A stretch of 64,000 nt of DNA from DATFQE01 sp963738205 (GTDB lineage: Bacteria > Actinomycetota > Thermoleophilia > Gaiellales > Gaiellaceae). Below the pieces are notes generated by a model. It did no database searches. It had not been told where the DNA came from and was given only the letters and a program-made list of their open reading frames with translations. The translations under genes were made by a program, and so were the position numbers. Shown here one piece after another: positions 7,553 to 15,673 of this stretch (within the stretch, counting starts at the first letter, position 1; each line of letters starts with the position of its first letter). The stretch spans positions 124,001 to 188,000 of the forward strand of contig CAVTVQ010000007.1 of the NCBI GenBank assembly GCA_963738205.1, in the 5' to 3' direction.

Positions 7553-7735
7553 CTAGATGAGGCCAAGCGCAACGCCGATCCCGAGCCACGAGGCGAGCAG
7601 CGCGACGAGGACCCAGAGCAGGAACGCTGACTCACCGACCGGGAGCCAGCTGAGCTCGACCTCCTCCACGCGGAACCAGAAGCGTCGAGAGTGCGGCGGC
7701 GAGGTCCGCTCGTGGCTCCGTTCGCTTTGCTCCAT
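7553..7735 (-). CDS. Small single-pass membrane protein in EPS operon
   Basis: A 60-residue protein with a charged N-terminus (1-34) and one C-terminal transmembrane helix (about 35-60). A strong ribosome binding site (GGAGGTGAG) lies just upstream, partly inside the end of the sugar-transferase gene, 8 bases from the ATG. The genes on both sides are on the same strand, with gaps of 6 and 10 bp. It may be a helper or anchor for the sugar transferase or the GNAT enzyme. No family recognised. Confidence 0.65.
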   Translation of the reverse strand: MEQSERSHERTSPPHSRRFWFRVEEVELSWLPVGESAFLLWVLVALLASWLGIGVALGLI

Positions 7736-7741
7736 TTCAGC

Positions 7742-9082
7742 TCACCTCCCCGGCCGGACGAGTATGGAGGAGAAGGTCTTGAGGCAGATGGCCAGGTCGA
7801 CGACGAGATTCCGGTGCCGCAGGTACCAGAGGTCGTACGAGAGCTTCTCGGCCGCACCGTCTGCGTCTGACGCGTAGTCGTGTCGAAGCTGCGCCCAGCC
7901 GGTGATGCCCGGTTTGACGAGCAGGCGACGGGTGAAGAACGGAATCGCTTTCTCGAGGGTGGGGATGAACTCCGGCCGCTCCGGCCGCGGCCCCACGATC
8001 GACATGTCTCCCCTGAGGACGTTCCAGAGCTGCGGCAGCTCGTCGACGTGCATCCGGCGAAGCACCCTGCCCACCCGCGTCACGCGTGGATCCGCCCGCT
8101 GGGCGAAGAGCGGCCCCGGCGCCTCGGCGTCCGCGCCCATCGTCCGGAACTTGAGCATCGTGAACTGCCGCCCGCCCTCGCCGACACGGACCTGCCGGTA
8201 GACGATCGGGCCAGGCGTGAGCCGGACGAGCCCGGCCGCGATGAGCATCAGCGGCGCTGCGAACAGCAGCACGAGCGAGGCGCAGACGACGTCGAACGTC
8301 CGCTTCGCGAAGCGCGTGTAGGGCCGCTGCCAGAGGTGGAAGATGCTCATGAACCAGGTCGGCTTGAGGTCGGCGAGCGGGATCCGACCGAATGCGTGGT
8401 CGAAGAAGTGCGCGTGCCCGACGAGCTTCAAGCCGGAAGCCGGCGCGTCGAGCAGGCGGTCGAGCGCCTTCGCGGAGCTCTCACCGTCGGTCAGCACGAT
8501 GAGCTCGGGCCGCTGCTCCTCGATGATCCGCGAGAGCTCGGCGACCGATCCGAGTCGGGCCGAGTCGCTCGGCTCGTCGTCGACAGCACCGACGACGGTG
8601 AATGGCGCGTTCCCCTCCACGGCGATCGCATCCGCGACCGCCTCCGCACAGCGCGACGTTCCGACGACAAGGACGCGCCGCTTGCCCACGACCCGTTGGG
8701 CGACCGATTCCCAGATCGTGGTCAGCGCGAAGACGGAGATCGTCAGCACCACGATCGTCGAGGACGACATCCCGAGCCCCGGCACCCAGAGCGCGAGCGC
8801 CGAGACGCCGACCATGCCCGTCGCGGTTCCGGCTGCGGCTCGGACCGCGGGACCGAGCGTGAAATGCACTGCGGCGAACGCGCTCCGCAGCGAGACGAGC
8901 CAGACGGCCGTGAGGAGCGACGACGCGACGAGCGCCGTGGCGGAGAGGCCGAAGCGGTAGCCCATCAGCGCGTAGCAGGGCACCCAGACGAGCACCACGC
9001 GACCCGCCGAGGCGACCCAACGCGCGTCGATCTTGCTCGCCGACGCGAGGACCGGAACCGACGACTGCGCCCGCGCCTCCAT
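7742..9082 (-). CDS. Polyprenyl glycosylphosphotransferase (EPS initiating enzyme)
   Basis: A 446-residue enzyme of the WcaJ/CpsE type. It transfers a sugar-1-phosphate from a nucleotide sugar to undecaprenyl phosphate at the membrane, the first step of repeat-unit synthesis. There are several N-terminal membrane helices and a Rossmann-like middle part (GKRRVLVVGTSRCAEAV). A further membrane helix near 250 (RTFDVVCASLVLLFAAPL) leads to the bacterial sugar-transferase domain with LKFRTMGADAE, VDELPQLWNVLRGDMSIVGPRP and KPGITGWAQL. It heads the three-gene minus-strand operon and is divergent from the P-loop gene at 9152 with 69 bp between. Confidence 0.93.
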   Translation of the reverse strand: MEARAQSSVPVLASASKIDARWVASAGRVVLVWVPCYALMGYRFGLSATALVASSLLTAVWLVSLRSAFAAVHFTLGPAVRAAAGTATGMVGVSALALWVPGLGMSSSTIVVLTISVFALTTIWESVAQRVVGKRRVLVVGTSRCAEAVADAIAVEGNAPFTVVGAVDDEPSDSARLGSVAELSRIIEEQRPELIVLTDGESSAKALDRLLDAPASGLKLVGHAHFFDHAFGRIPLADLKPTWFMSIFHLWQRPYTRFAKRTFDVVCASLVLLFAAPLMLIAAGLVRLTPGPIVYRQVRVGEGGRQFTMLKFRTMGADAEAPGPLFAQRADPRVTRVGRVLRRMHVDELPQLWNVLRGDMSIVGPRPERPEFIPTLEKAIPFFTRRLLVKPGITGWAQLRHDYASDADGAAEKLSYDLWYLRHRNLVVDLAICLKTFSSILVRPGR

Positions 9083-9151
9083 TGTCTACTTAGATTCCCC
9101 GCACCGGACTCGGCGAGTCCAGACAGCACAATCCACGACGAGACCACGACC

Positions 9152-9691
9152 GTGAAGCGCATCGTCGTCACCGGACCGGCCGGCGCCGGCAAGTCCCAGC
9201 TCGCCCGCGAGCTCGGAACCCGGCTGGGGATCCGCGTGCTTCACCTGGACACGCTGTTCTGGAAGCCCGGTTGGGTTGCAACGCCGACCGCCGAGTGGGA
9301 GCAGCTGCAGCGGCGGGAGCTCGCCGCCCCGGAATGGATCGTGGACAGCCAAGCCGACGACATGCTTCCCGACTGGCTGCACGCCGCCGACGCGGTCGTG
9401 TTCGTCGACGCCTCGCCGCTGCAGTGCCTCTGGCGGGTCGCGCGCCGCCGCCTGAAGCGGCGGACGAGCGTCGGCGTGCCGGCGGACACCCGGCCGGGGC
9501 CGGTGCACCGCGCCCTGCTGAAGTTCGTCCGCAATCAGTGGCGTTACCGACGGAGGGTTCGGAGCGACCTCCTGAGCGAGCTGGCCCGGGAGCGCGACGG
9601 CCGGGAGATCGTGATCCTGCGGCGTCCAGACGAGACCGCTGCCTTCGTCCGTCGCCTGGACTCGCCCGAACAAGCGGGGGGAACCATGTAA
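9152..9691 (+). CDS. P-loop NTPase, adenylate-kinase/topology-modulation-like
   Basis: A 179-residue soluble P-loop protein. It starts with RIVVTGPAGAGKSQLARELG (Walker A GPAGAGKS, about 8-15) followed by LGIRVLHLDTLFWKPGW, the pattern of FlaR/topology-modulation kinase-like proteins related to adenylate kinase. The actual substrate of this family is not established. The long open frame upstream of GTG 9152 is antisense to the sugar transferase and is not coding. The next GNAT gene starts 2 bp after the TAA stop, and its ribosome binding site lies within the end of this gene. Confidence 0.82.
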   Translation: MKRIVVTGPAGAGKSQLARELGTRLGIRVLHLDTLFWKPGWVATPTAEWEQLQRRELAAPEWIVDSQADDMLPDWLHAADAVVFVDASPLQCLWRVARRRLKRRTSVGVPADTRPGPVHRALLKFVRNQWRYRRRVRSDLLSELARERDGREIVILRRPDETAAFVRRLDSPEQAGGTM

Positions 9692-9693
9692 GT

Positions 9694-10852
9694 GTGGTCG
9701 CCGCTACTGCCGTTGCGGGCCTGAGGGTCGAGACGTTGGCGCGAGATTCCGCGTTCGCCGGCCTGTCCGATCAGTGGGACGCGCTCGTCAAGGCAAGCCC
9801 GCGTCCGAGCCCGTTCCTCCTGCACGCCTGGCTCTTTGAGTGGTGGCGCCACTACGGCGGCCCGTGCGATCTGGCAGTGCACGCGACCTTCCGGGCGGGC
9901 AAGCTGGTCGGAGCGCTGCCCCTCTGCGTCAGCGAGAAGCGGGGGCTGCGCGTCACCTCCTTCATCGGCGGTGACCCGGGGCTCGCGGACGTGCTGCTCG
10001 CGAGCGGAGAGGGTGCCGCCACCGCCGCGGCGCTTGCCCAGCTTGCGGCGGAGGCTGACCAGGACTTCGCAGAGTTCTCGGGGTTGCCCGCGGACAGCCG
10101 GCTGGTCGCCGCGCTGAACGACTCGGCCTTGACGCTCATCGAGCGGGCAGAGGCGCCGGTGCTCGACCTCGAGCCCGGCTGGGACGAGGTCTACGCAAAG
10201 AAGTTCTCCTCGAAGCAGCGGAGTCACCACCGCCGGCGTCGTCGCCAGCTCTCGGAGCTCGGACCCGTCGCCGTCGAAGTCGCCCGAACGCGAGAGGAGC
10301 TCGGAGACGCGCTCGAGCATGCCTTCGTCCTGCACGACCTCCGCTGGCAGGGCCGTCCGGACGGCTCCGGCTTCAGCACGCCTGTCGGGCGCCGGTTCAG
10401 CCACGCGGTCGTCGAGGCGCTGGCGCCCCTCGGAATCCCGCGGATCGTGACGCTCAAGATCGACGGTCGGCCGATCGCTTTCCACTACTACCTTGCGTTC
10501 CAGGGCCGGGCCTACGTCCATCGCATCGCGTTCGACCCGGCGTTCGCCCGCTTCTCGCCCGGTGTGATCAACACGCTCGACGCGATCGAGGCGGCCGCGG
10601 CGGAGGGCGCGACGAGAGTTGAGTTCCTCGGCGGCGCCGAGCGGTACAAGGTCGACCTCGCGGACCGCCTCGAACCGTTGTATTTCGGCTTCGGGCTCGC
10701 AGGAAGCCTCCGCGGTAGGTCCCGCCGTCGCCCGCCGGCTCGCGACGATTCGCGCACGCAAGCTTCTGAAGCGGTCGCGCTTCCTACGGCGCTTCTACTT
10801 CGACGGCCTCGCACCGGCACGCAAGGCACTCGGGAGGCGGAGGCTCGCGTGA
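9694..10852 (+). CDS. FemAB/BioF2-like acyltransferase (GNAT 2), frameshifted near its 3' end
   Basis: Paralog of the gene at 6388: FLLHAWLFEWWRHYGG, VGALPLCVSEKRGL, FVLHDLRWQGRPDGSGF, RVEFLGGAERYKVDLADRLEP. From GTG 9694 the frame runs to about 10705. The matching C-terminal tail (ARKLLKRSRFLRRFYFDGLAPARKALGRRRLA) is in the +1 frame and stops at TGA 10850-10852. In the assembled frame the reading continues without a stop into the deacetylase, giving a false fusion. Third-position GC is high in the +1 frame and low in the original one after 10711, supporting one extra base near 10700-10715. The cause is a real mutation, a programmed shift or an assembly error. A ribosome binding site GGGGGG lies at 9675-9681. 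Confidence 0.8.
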
Positions 10853-11703
10853 GCCGCTACGTGCTCAAGGCGGCCGCGACGCGCGCCCGGTCCGCCGCCT
10901 GGTCGCTGCGCGCCGACCGAGACAACGGGCAGGCGGGGCTCCGGATCCTGTTCTACCACCGCGTCTCCGCCGATCGCGACGAGCTCGCAGTGAGCCCGCG
11001 CGACTTCCGCCGGCAGATGGACTACCTGGCGACCGAGTCATACCGAGTCGTCGACGTCGTCGAGGCGATGGCCCTGCTGGACGGCGGCCGCTCGCCGCGC
11101 CACACCGTCGGGCTGAGCTTCGACGACGGATACCTCGACGTTGCCGAGGAGGCCCTCCCGATCCTCGCCGACCGTGGCTTTCGCGCCACCGTTTTCGTTT
11201 CGCCGGGCGTCGTCGACGGCTGGGCGAGGTTCTCCTGGTACCGCAGACAACCGCCACTGCTCGGCTGGGAAGAGATCATCGACCTCGACCGCGAGGGAAC
11301 GCTCCGCTTCGAGGCCCACTCCCTGACCCATCCGAACCTCCTGACGCTGCGCGACGCGGCGGCGTGGGAGGAGATCAAAGGCTCCAAGCTTTCGCTCGAG
11401 GCCCGACTCGGGCGTCCAGTAGTCGCGTTCTCCTACCCCTCCGGGCTCTTCGGGGCTCGCGAACGTGGTCTCGTCGCCGCAGCCGGGTTCCACGTCGCTG
11501 TCTCGTGCGAGCCCGGTGTTAATTCGAGCGGGACGGACCGTCTCGCTCTCCGCCGCCGGCAGATCGACCGGCGCGACCGCCTGCTCGACTTCCGGGCGAA
11601 GGTCGAGGGCGGGCACGACACGCCGCTGCCGCTCCGTGGCGTCTATCGCAGACGCTACGGCATGGGGGCCGGCAGCGTCCGTCTGGCGAGCTCTCGGGAG
11701 TAG
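10849..11703 (+). CDS. Polysaccharide deacetylase (NodB/CE4 family)
   Basis: A 284-residue carbohydrate esterase-4 protein that removes N-acetyl groups from a surface polysaccharide. Motif 1 is LSFDDGYLDVAEEAL (the TFDDG position). Motif 2 is HSLTHPNLL (metal-binding H-S/T-x-x-H). FSYPSGLFG follows, and the Leu/His motif is less clear. No clear signal peptide is present; a basic, weakly hydrophobic N-terminus may anchor it. GTG 10849 overlaps the frame-corrected GNAT 2 stop by GTGA, the usual junction here. The 3' end overlaps the convergent glycosyltransferase gene by 49 bp. Confidence 0.88.
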   Translation: MSRYVLKAAATRARSAAWSLRADRDNGQAGLRILFYHRVSADRDELAVSPRDFRRQMDYLATESYRVVDVVEAMALLDGGRSPRHTVGLSFDDGYLDVAEEALPILADRGFRATVFVSPGVVDGWARFSWYRRQPPLLGWEEIIDLDREGTLRFEAHSLTHPNLLTLRDAAAWEEIKGSKLSLEARLGRPVVAFSYPSGLFGARERGLVAAAGFHVAVSCEPGVNSSGTDRLALRRRQIDRRDRLLDFRAKVEGGHDTPLPLRGVYRRRYGMGAGSVRLASSRE

Positions 11704-12806
11704 AGCTCGAGGTGCGCGCGCCGAAACGGCTCGAGGTCGAACGCGTCTTCGGCGCGCGCCCGCCCGGCCGCGCCGAGTCGGCCTCGGAGCTCACGGTCGC
11801 CGACGAGCCGGGCGAGCGCCTCGGCGAGATCCTCCGGGTCTCCGGGCTCGACGAGCAGCCCCGTTTCGCCGTCGACCACCTGTTCGGGCACCCCACCGAC
11901 GCGCGAAGCCACGACTGGAAGGCCTGCGGCCATGGCCTCGAGCACGGACACGGGCATCCCCTCGGAGGAGCTCGAGAGCGCGAAGACGTCCGCGTCGGCG
12001 AGCAGCTCCGCCACGTCGCGGCGCTCGCCCGCAAGCCTCACGCGTCCGGCGAGGCCGAGGTGTCCGATCTCGTCCTCGAGGCGCGCGCGGTCGGGCCCGT
12101 CACCGACGATAACCGCCTCGAACGAGTCGGGCGCGAGCCTGCCGAGAGCCCGGACGAGCGACACGAAGTCCTTTGGCGCTTTCAGCCGCCCGACCGCGAC
12201 GATGAGCGCCCGCTGGCGGCGGGCCGGCTCGCCAAGGCGCGCACCTGCGACGTCGACCGCGTTGCGGATCACGACGGTGCGGGCGGCGTCGCAGGTGTGT
12301 GCGGCGAGGCCGAGCTTCCGCTCCCGCTCGGACACGCAGATCGTCACCGTCGTGAGCGGACGGACGAGACGATCGGCCGAGCGGTAGAGGCGGCCGACGA
12401 GGCCAGGGTAGGCGGCGAACGCCCACCCGTGAACGGTGAAGATCCGGATTGGCACCCGCGCCAGGAAACCCGCCAGCCGACCGAGGACGCCCGCCTTGGA
12501 GCTGCTCGCATGGAGGATGTCCGGACGGTGGCGGCGGAGCAGCCGGACGAGCTCGACGAAGCCGGCGAGATCTCGGATTCCGACCGCCCGCCGAACATGG
12601 TCGAGCGGCACGAATCGCGCGCCCGCTGCCAGGGCCGCGTCACGAAGTGGGCCTGCTCCGTGAGCGGCGACGATCACGTCGAACCGTCCGACGAGCGCCG
12701 GCAACAGGGACGCGACATACGTTTGGGCTCCTCCGACCTCCGCCAGCGTGATCAGCAGCAGGATCCTGGGCCGCCGCGGTCGGGGGGCTGACCCGCGCCG
12801 TTGCAA
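11655..12806 (-). CDS. GT4-family glycosyltransferase
   Basis: A retaining glycosyltransferase with GT-B fold, about 383 residues. The N-terminal domain begins LLLITLAEVGGAQTYVASLL (GGAQ donor/acceptor loop), followed by HASSSKAGVLGRLAG and FTVHGWAF. The C-terminal domain carries VAVGRLKAPKDF, the nucleotide-sugar site SSSSEGMPVSVLEAMAAGLPVVAS (E-x7-E motif), and GGVPEQVVDGETGLLV. It probably adds a sugar to the lipid-linked EPS unit in the cytoplasm. The first usable start is TTG 12806, in the palindrome TTGCAA shared with the opposite gene; the open frame further upstream is antisense to that gene and has no ATG/GTG near. Confidence 0.9.
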   Translation of the reverse strand: MQRRGSAPRPRRPRILLLITLAEVGGAQTYVASLLPALVGRFDVIVAAHGAGPLRDAALAAGARFVPLDHVRRAVGIRDLAGFVELVRLLRRHRPDILHASSSKAGVLGRLAGFLARVPIRIFTVHGWAFAAYPGLVGRLYRSADRLVRPLTTVTICVSERERKLGLAAHTCDAARTVVIRNAVDVAGARLGEPARRQRALIVAVGRLKAPKDFVSLVRALGRLAPDSFEAVIVGDGPDRARLEDEIGHLGLAGRVRLAGERRDVAELLADADVFALSSSSEGMPVSVLEAMAAGLPVVASRVGGVPEQVVDGETGLLVEPGDPEDLAEALARLVGDRELRGRLGAAGRARAEDAFDLEPFRRAHLELYSRELARRTLPAPMP

Positions 12807-14141
12807 GCCGTCCAGGCCGTCAGCATTCGACGCCGGATCGACCTCGCGGACGGTCTCGCTTGGGCCACGACTGCGGCGGCTCTCCTGGCGCTGTTCCTCG
12901 CCGCCGCGGTCGCGCTCAGCCGCTCGCCCCTGACGCTGACGCTCGTCCTCGCCTTCGGCGTCGGACTGCTCGGGACGCTGTCCCTCGCACTCGGCCGCTA
13001 CGAAGCGGCTGTCGCGCTCGGCGTCGTCCTGCTTGCCGTCGTTCGGATCGAGCCGGCCCCGCCCGACCTCGTGTTCGCCGTCGTCATCGCCGTCGCGCTC
13101 GTCACTGCGCGGTTCGGCCTCGAACGCGTCCCTCTGAGCGCGACCCTGCTGGTGAGCGCGTTTCTCGCCCTCGGCCTGCTCTCGGCGACCGGCGCGACGG
13201 ACGGAACGCGGGCCGTGATGTTCTTCGCGATCACGTTCTACCTCGGCGTGTTCGCGCTCTGGCTCGCGGCTTATGTGGTCTCGGTGCGCCGCGCGCGGCT
13301 CGTCCTCATCGCCTACCTGGTCGGCGCGGCGTTCTCGGCCGCCGCCGCCTGCCTCGCGCTCGTCGCGCCCTTCCCCGGGGCGGACGTCTTCGTCAGGGGG
13401 CCGCGCGCCCAGGGCCTGTTCAAGGACCCGAACGTGTTCGGCCCCTTCCTCGTCCCCGCTGTGCTGATCGTGATGGAGGAGTGTGTGGCGCCGCGCCTGC
13501 TGCGCGGCCGTCTCGCTCTCAAGCTCGCCCTGCTCTCGGTGCTCACCGTCGGCGTCGTCTTCTCGTTCTCGCGCGCCGCGTGGCTCAACCTGGGCCTCGG
13601 TGTGCTCGTCCTCCTGACGATCTTCGCGCTCCGCCGCGGCGGCGGTCGGCGGGCGGTGACGCTGCTCGCCGTCGCGCTGGTCGCCGGCGTTGCGCTGGTC
13701 GGCGTAGTCTCGGCGACGTCGTCGATGGACTTCCTCAGCCAGCGTGCCGCCCTGCAGGACTACGACGCCCAGCGCTTCGGCGCCCAGGCCTCGGGCATCG
13801 AGATCGCGGAGCGGCACCCCCTCGGCCTCGGGCCCGGTCAGTTCGAGCGAGTCTCCGACGTGTCCGCCCACAGCACATACGTCCGTGCGCTCGCCGAGGA
13901 GGGAATCCTCGGAGCACTCGTTCTGCTCGCGCTGATGCTCCTGACTCTCGGGTTCGCCGCCCGGAACGTCGCGCTCGGCGTCGATACGTACGGGATCGGC
14001 TCGGCGGCCCTTCTCGCCGCCTGGTGCGGCCTGCTCGCGAACAGCTTCTTCGTCGACACGTTGCACTGGCGCCACCTCTGGCTTGTCGCAGCGTTGATCT
14101 GGGCCGGAACGGCGTTCCGCGCCGGCTACCCCGGGAGGTAG
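12801..14141 (+). CDS. O-antigen ligase/Wzy-like polymerase
   Basis: A 446-residue integral membrane protein with about ten to twelve hydrophobic segments and the O-antigen ligase family segment FSFSRAAWLNLGLGVLVLLT. A large extracytoplasmic loop before the C-terminal helices contains ERHPLGLGPGQFE and SAHSTYVRALAEEGILGAL, typical of Wzy/WaaL proteins. In this locus it would polymerise lipid-linked repeats or ligate the chain. TTG 12801 is the only start in range; it coincides with the opposite start of the GT4 gene. The 3' end overlaps the convergent kinase gene by 16 bp. Confidence 0.88.
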   Translation: MQAVQAVSIRRRIDLADGLAWATTAAALLALFLAAAVALSRSPLTLTLVLAFGVGLLGTLSLALGRYEAAVALGVVLLAVVRIEPAPPDLVFAVVIAVALVTARFGLERVPLSATLLVSAFLALGLLSATGATDGTRAVMFFAITFYLGVFALWLAAYVVSVRRARLVLIAYLVGAAFSAAAACLALVAPFPGADVFVRGPRAQGLFKDPNVFGPFLVPAVLIVMEECVAPRLLRGRLALKLALLSVLTVGVVFSFSRAAWLNLGLGVLVLLTIFALRRGGGRRAVTLLAVALVAGVALVGVVSATSSMDFLSQRAALQDYDAQRFGAQASGIEIAERHPLGLGPGQFERVSDVSAHSTYVRALAEEGILGALVLLALMLLTLGFAARNVALGVDTYGIGSAALLAAWCGLLANSFFVDTLHWRHLWLVAALIWAGTAFRAGYPGR

Positions 14142-15634
14142 GTGTGAGGCCGGCCGCGCGAACCGACGATCACGACCCCGATCGGGTCGACCTCGAGCCG
14201 GTGGAGCAGCTCACGGAGGGCGAACGCGGTCTCCGGGGTGTGCCGGTCGGGGCGGCAGACGATCAGCACGGCGTCGACGCGCTGAGCAAGCACCTGACTG
14301 TCGACGAGGCCGAGGAGCGGCGGCCCGTCGAGGAGCACGTAGTCGTACTCGGACTCCTGGATCTCCGCGAAGAAGCCGTCGAGCGCGCCGCCGGCCAAGA
14401 GCTGCGCGGGGTCGGGTGGAGGCTGGCCGCTCGCGAGCACGTGCAGGTTGCCCGAGCCGGTTCGCGCGGCGCTGAGCTGGAAGATCGCGCTGCTCTCGCC
14501 GTTCCCAGACCCGACGAGGACCTCGGACAGGCCCGGTGTCTGGTCGACATCGAAGAGCTCGTGGAGCTTGGGCCGGCGCATGTCGGCGGAGACGAGCCAC
14601 GTACGGTGCATCGCCTGCGAGAGCACCAGGCCGAGCGCAGCGGTCACCTCGGTCTTGCCTTCGCCGTGAAGCGCGCTCGTCACGAGGACCGTGCGCTGGT
14701 TCCCCTGCAACCTGCGGCGAAGCGCGGCCTGAAGGGTCTGGTAGGCCTCGTACTCCACGGCACTCAGCGTCGAGGGCCGGTGGCCGAGCGGGCGGCGTAC
14801 GTGAGGCACCTCGGCGAGCACCGGCAGCTCGAGGATCCGATTCAGCTCTCTCGCGCCGCCGACGCGCGGCTTGAGCTGCGCGCGGGCCACGACGACGAGC
14901 GCCGCGACGAAGACCGCGGCGAAGAACCCGAAAAGGGCGTTCCGAACCGGGCGCGGGGAGTAAGCCGCTTCAGGCGGCTGCGCGGCCTCGGCCAGCGTAA
15001 GCTCGGACCGGAAGCCTGCCTCGCTGAGGTTGAGATCGGTCAGCCGCTCGCGAATCGCGACTCGCTCGTTCGACGCCTGGATCCCCCGCCGGCCTTCGAG
15101 CTGCTGGAGCGCCCCTTGGAGCGTTGCCTTGGCTCGCTGCAGCCGCAGCACTTCGGCGCGGCGCTGGCGGGCGAGGAACGTCGCCGCGACGGCGTTCGCG
15201 ATCCGCGCCGCGCCCTTGGCCGTGTCGTCGGTTGCGGTGATCGAGATGATGTCCGCCGTCGGGTCGACCGAGGACGTGACCTTGCTCTCGAGCGTCGCCG
15301 CCGTCTCGCCGGGGACCTGCCGTGCAGCCCGGCGCCTGGTCTGCCGCGTGGTCAGCAGCGCCTTGACCGTCGCGAGCCGACGCTCGACCGAATCGCCCCC
15401 CTGCATCTGAAGCGGATCCGTCGAGCTCTCCAGGACGATCTTGGCCGTCGCCTTGTACGTCGGCGGCACCAGCCGGGAGACGAAGAAGACCGCGAGCGTC
15501 AGCGGTACGACGATCGCCGCAATCAGCAGCTTGCTGCGGCGGAGCGCGTCGAAATACCGTCCCGTCTCGACCGGCTGGTCGGGCGGAAGCGTCGGCGCGC
15601 TGTAGCGCGCCAGGGCGTCGACGCGTTCGGGCAT
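14126..15634 (-). CDS. Wzz/BY-kinase fusion, EPS chain-length and tyrosine autokinase
   Basis: A 502-residue protein. The N-terminal Wzz domain has a first membrane helix at about 35-55 (KLLIAAIVVPLTLAVFFVSRLV), then a periplasmic-type coiled part and a second helix near 215-235 (NALFGFFAAVFVAALVVVA). The C-terminal cytoplasmic kinase domain has Walker A HGEGKTE, Walker A' VSADMRRPK and Walker B YVLLDGPPLLG. BY-kinases phosphorylate their own C-terminal tyrosine cluster to control export. Here the tail is short with one tyrosine (HTYLPG), unlike the usual cluster, so autophosphorylation may be limited. The gene is divergent from the beta-helix gene. Confidence 0.9.
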   Translation of the reverse strand: MPERVDALARYSAPTLPPDQPVETGRYFDALRRSKLLIAAIVVPLTLAVFFVSRLVPPTYKATAKIVLESSTDPLQMQGGDSVERRLATVKALLTTRQTRRRAARQVPGETAATLESKVTSSVDPTADIISITATDDTAKGAARIANAVAATFLARQRRAEVLRLQRAKATLQGALQQLEGRRGIQASNERVAIRERLTDLNLSEAGFRSELTLAEAAQPPEAAYSPRPVRNALFGFFAAVFVAALVVVARAQLKPRVGGARELNRILELPVLAEVPHVRRPLGHRPSTLSAVEYEAYQTLQAALRRRLQGNQRTVLVTSALHGEGKTEVTAALGLVLSQAMHRTWLVSADMRRPKLHELFDVDQTPGLSEVLVGSGNGESSAIFQLSAARTGSGNLHVLASGQPPPDPAQLLAGGALDGFFAEIQESEYDYVLLDGPPLLGLVDSQVLAQRVDAVLIVCRPDRHTPETAFALRELLHRLEVDPIGVVIVGSRGRPHTYLPG

Positions 15635-15673
15635 CTGCCTGTAGCTACCGTCGCGCTCGGTCGTCGAACCCTC

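Noticed and set aside
9271..11703. A single 810-residue open frame joining GNAT 2 and the deacetylase
   Set aside because: Its first part is antisense or shadow sequence, and the linker after 10711 has low third-position GC. The homologous GNAT tail is in the +1 frame, so this is two genes with a frameshift.
11655..14075. Long upstream extension of the GT4 gene
   Set aside because: The extra N-terminal part is low-complexity antisense of the Wzy gene.
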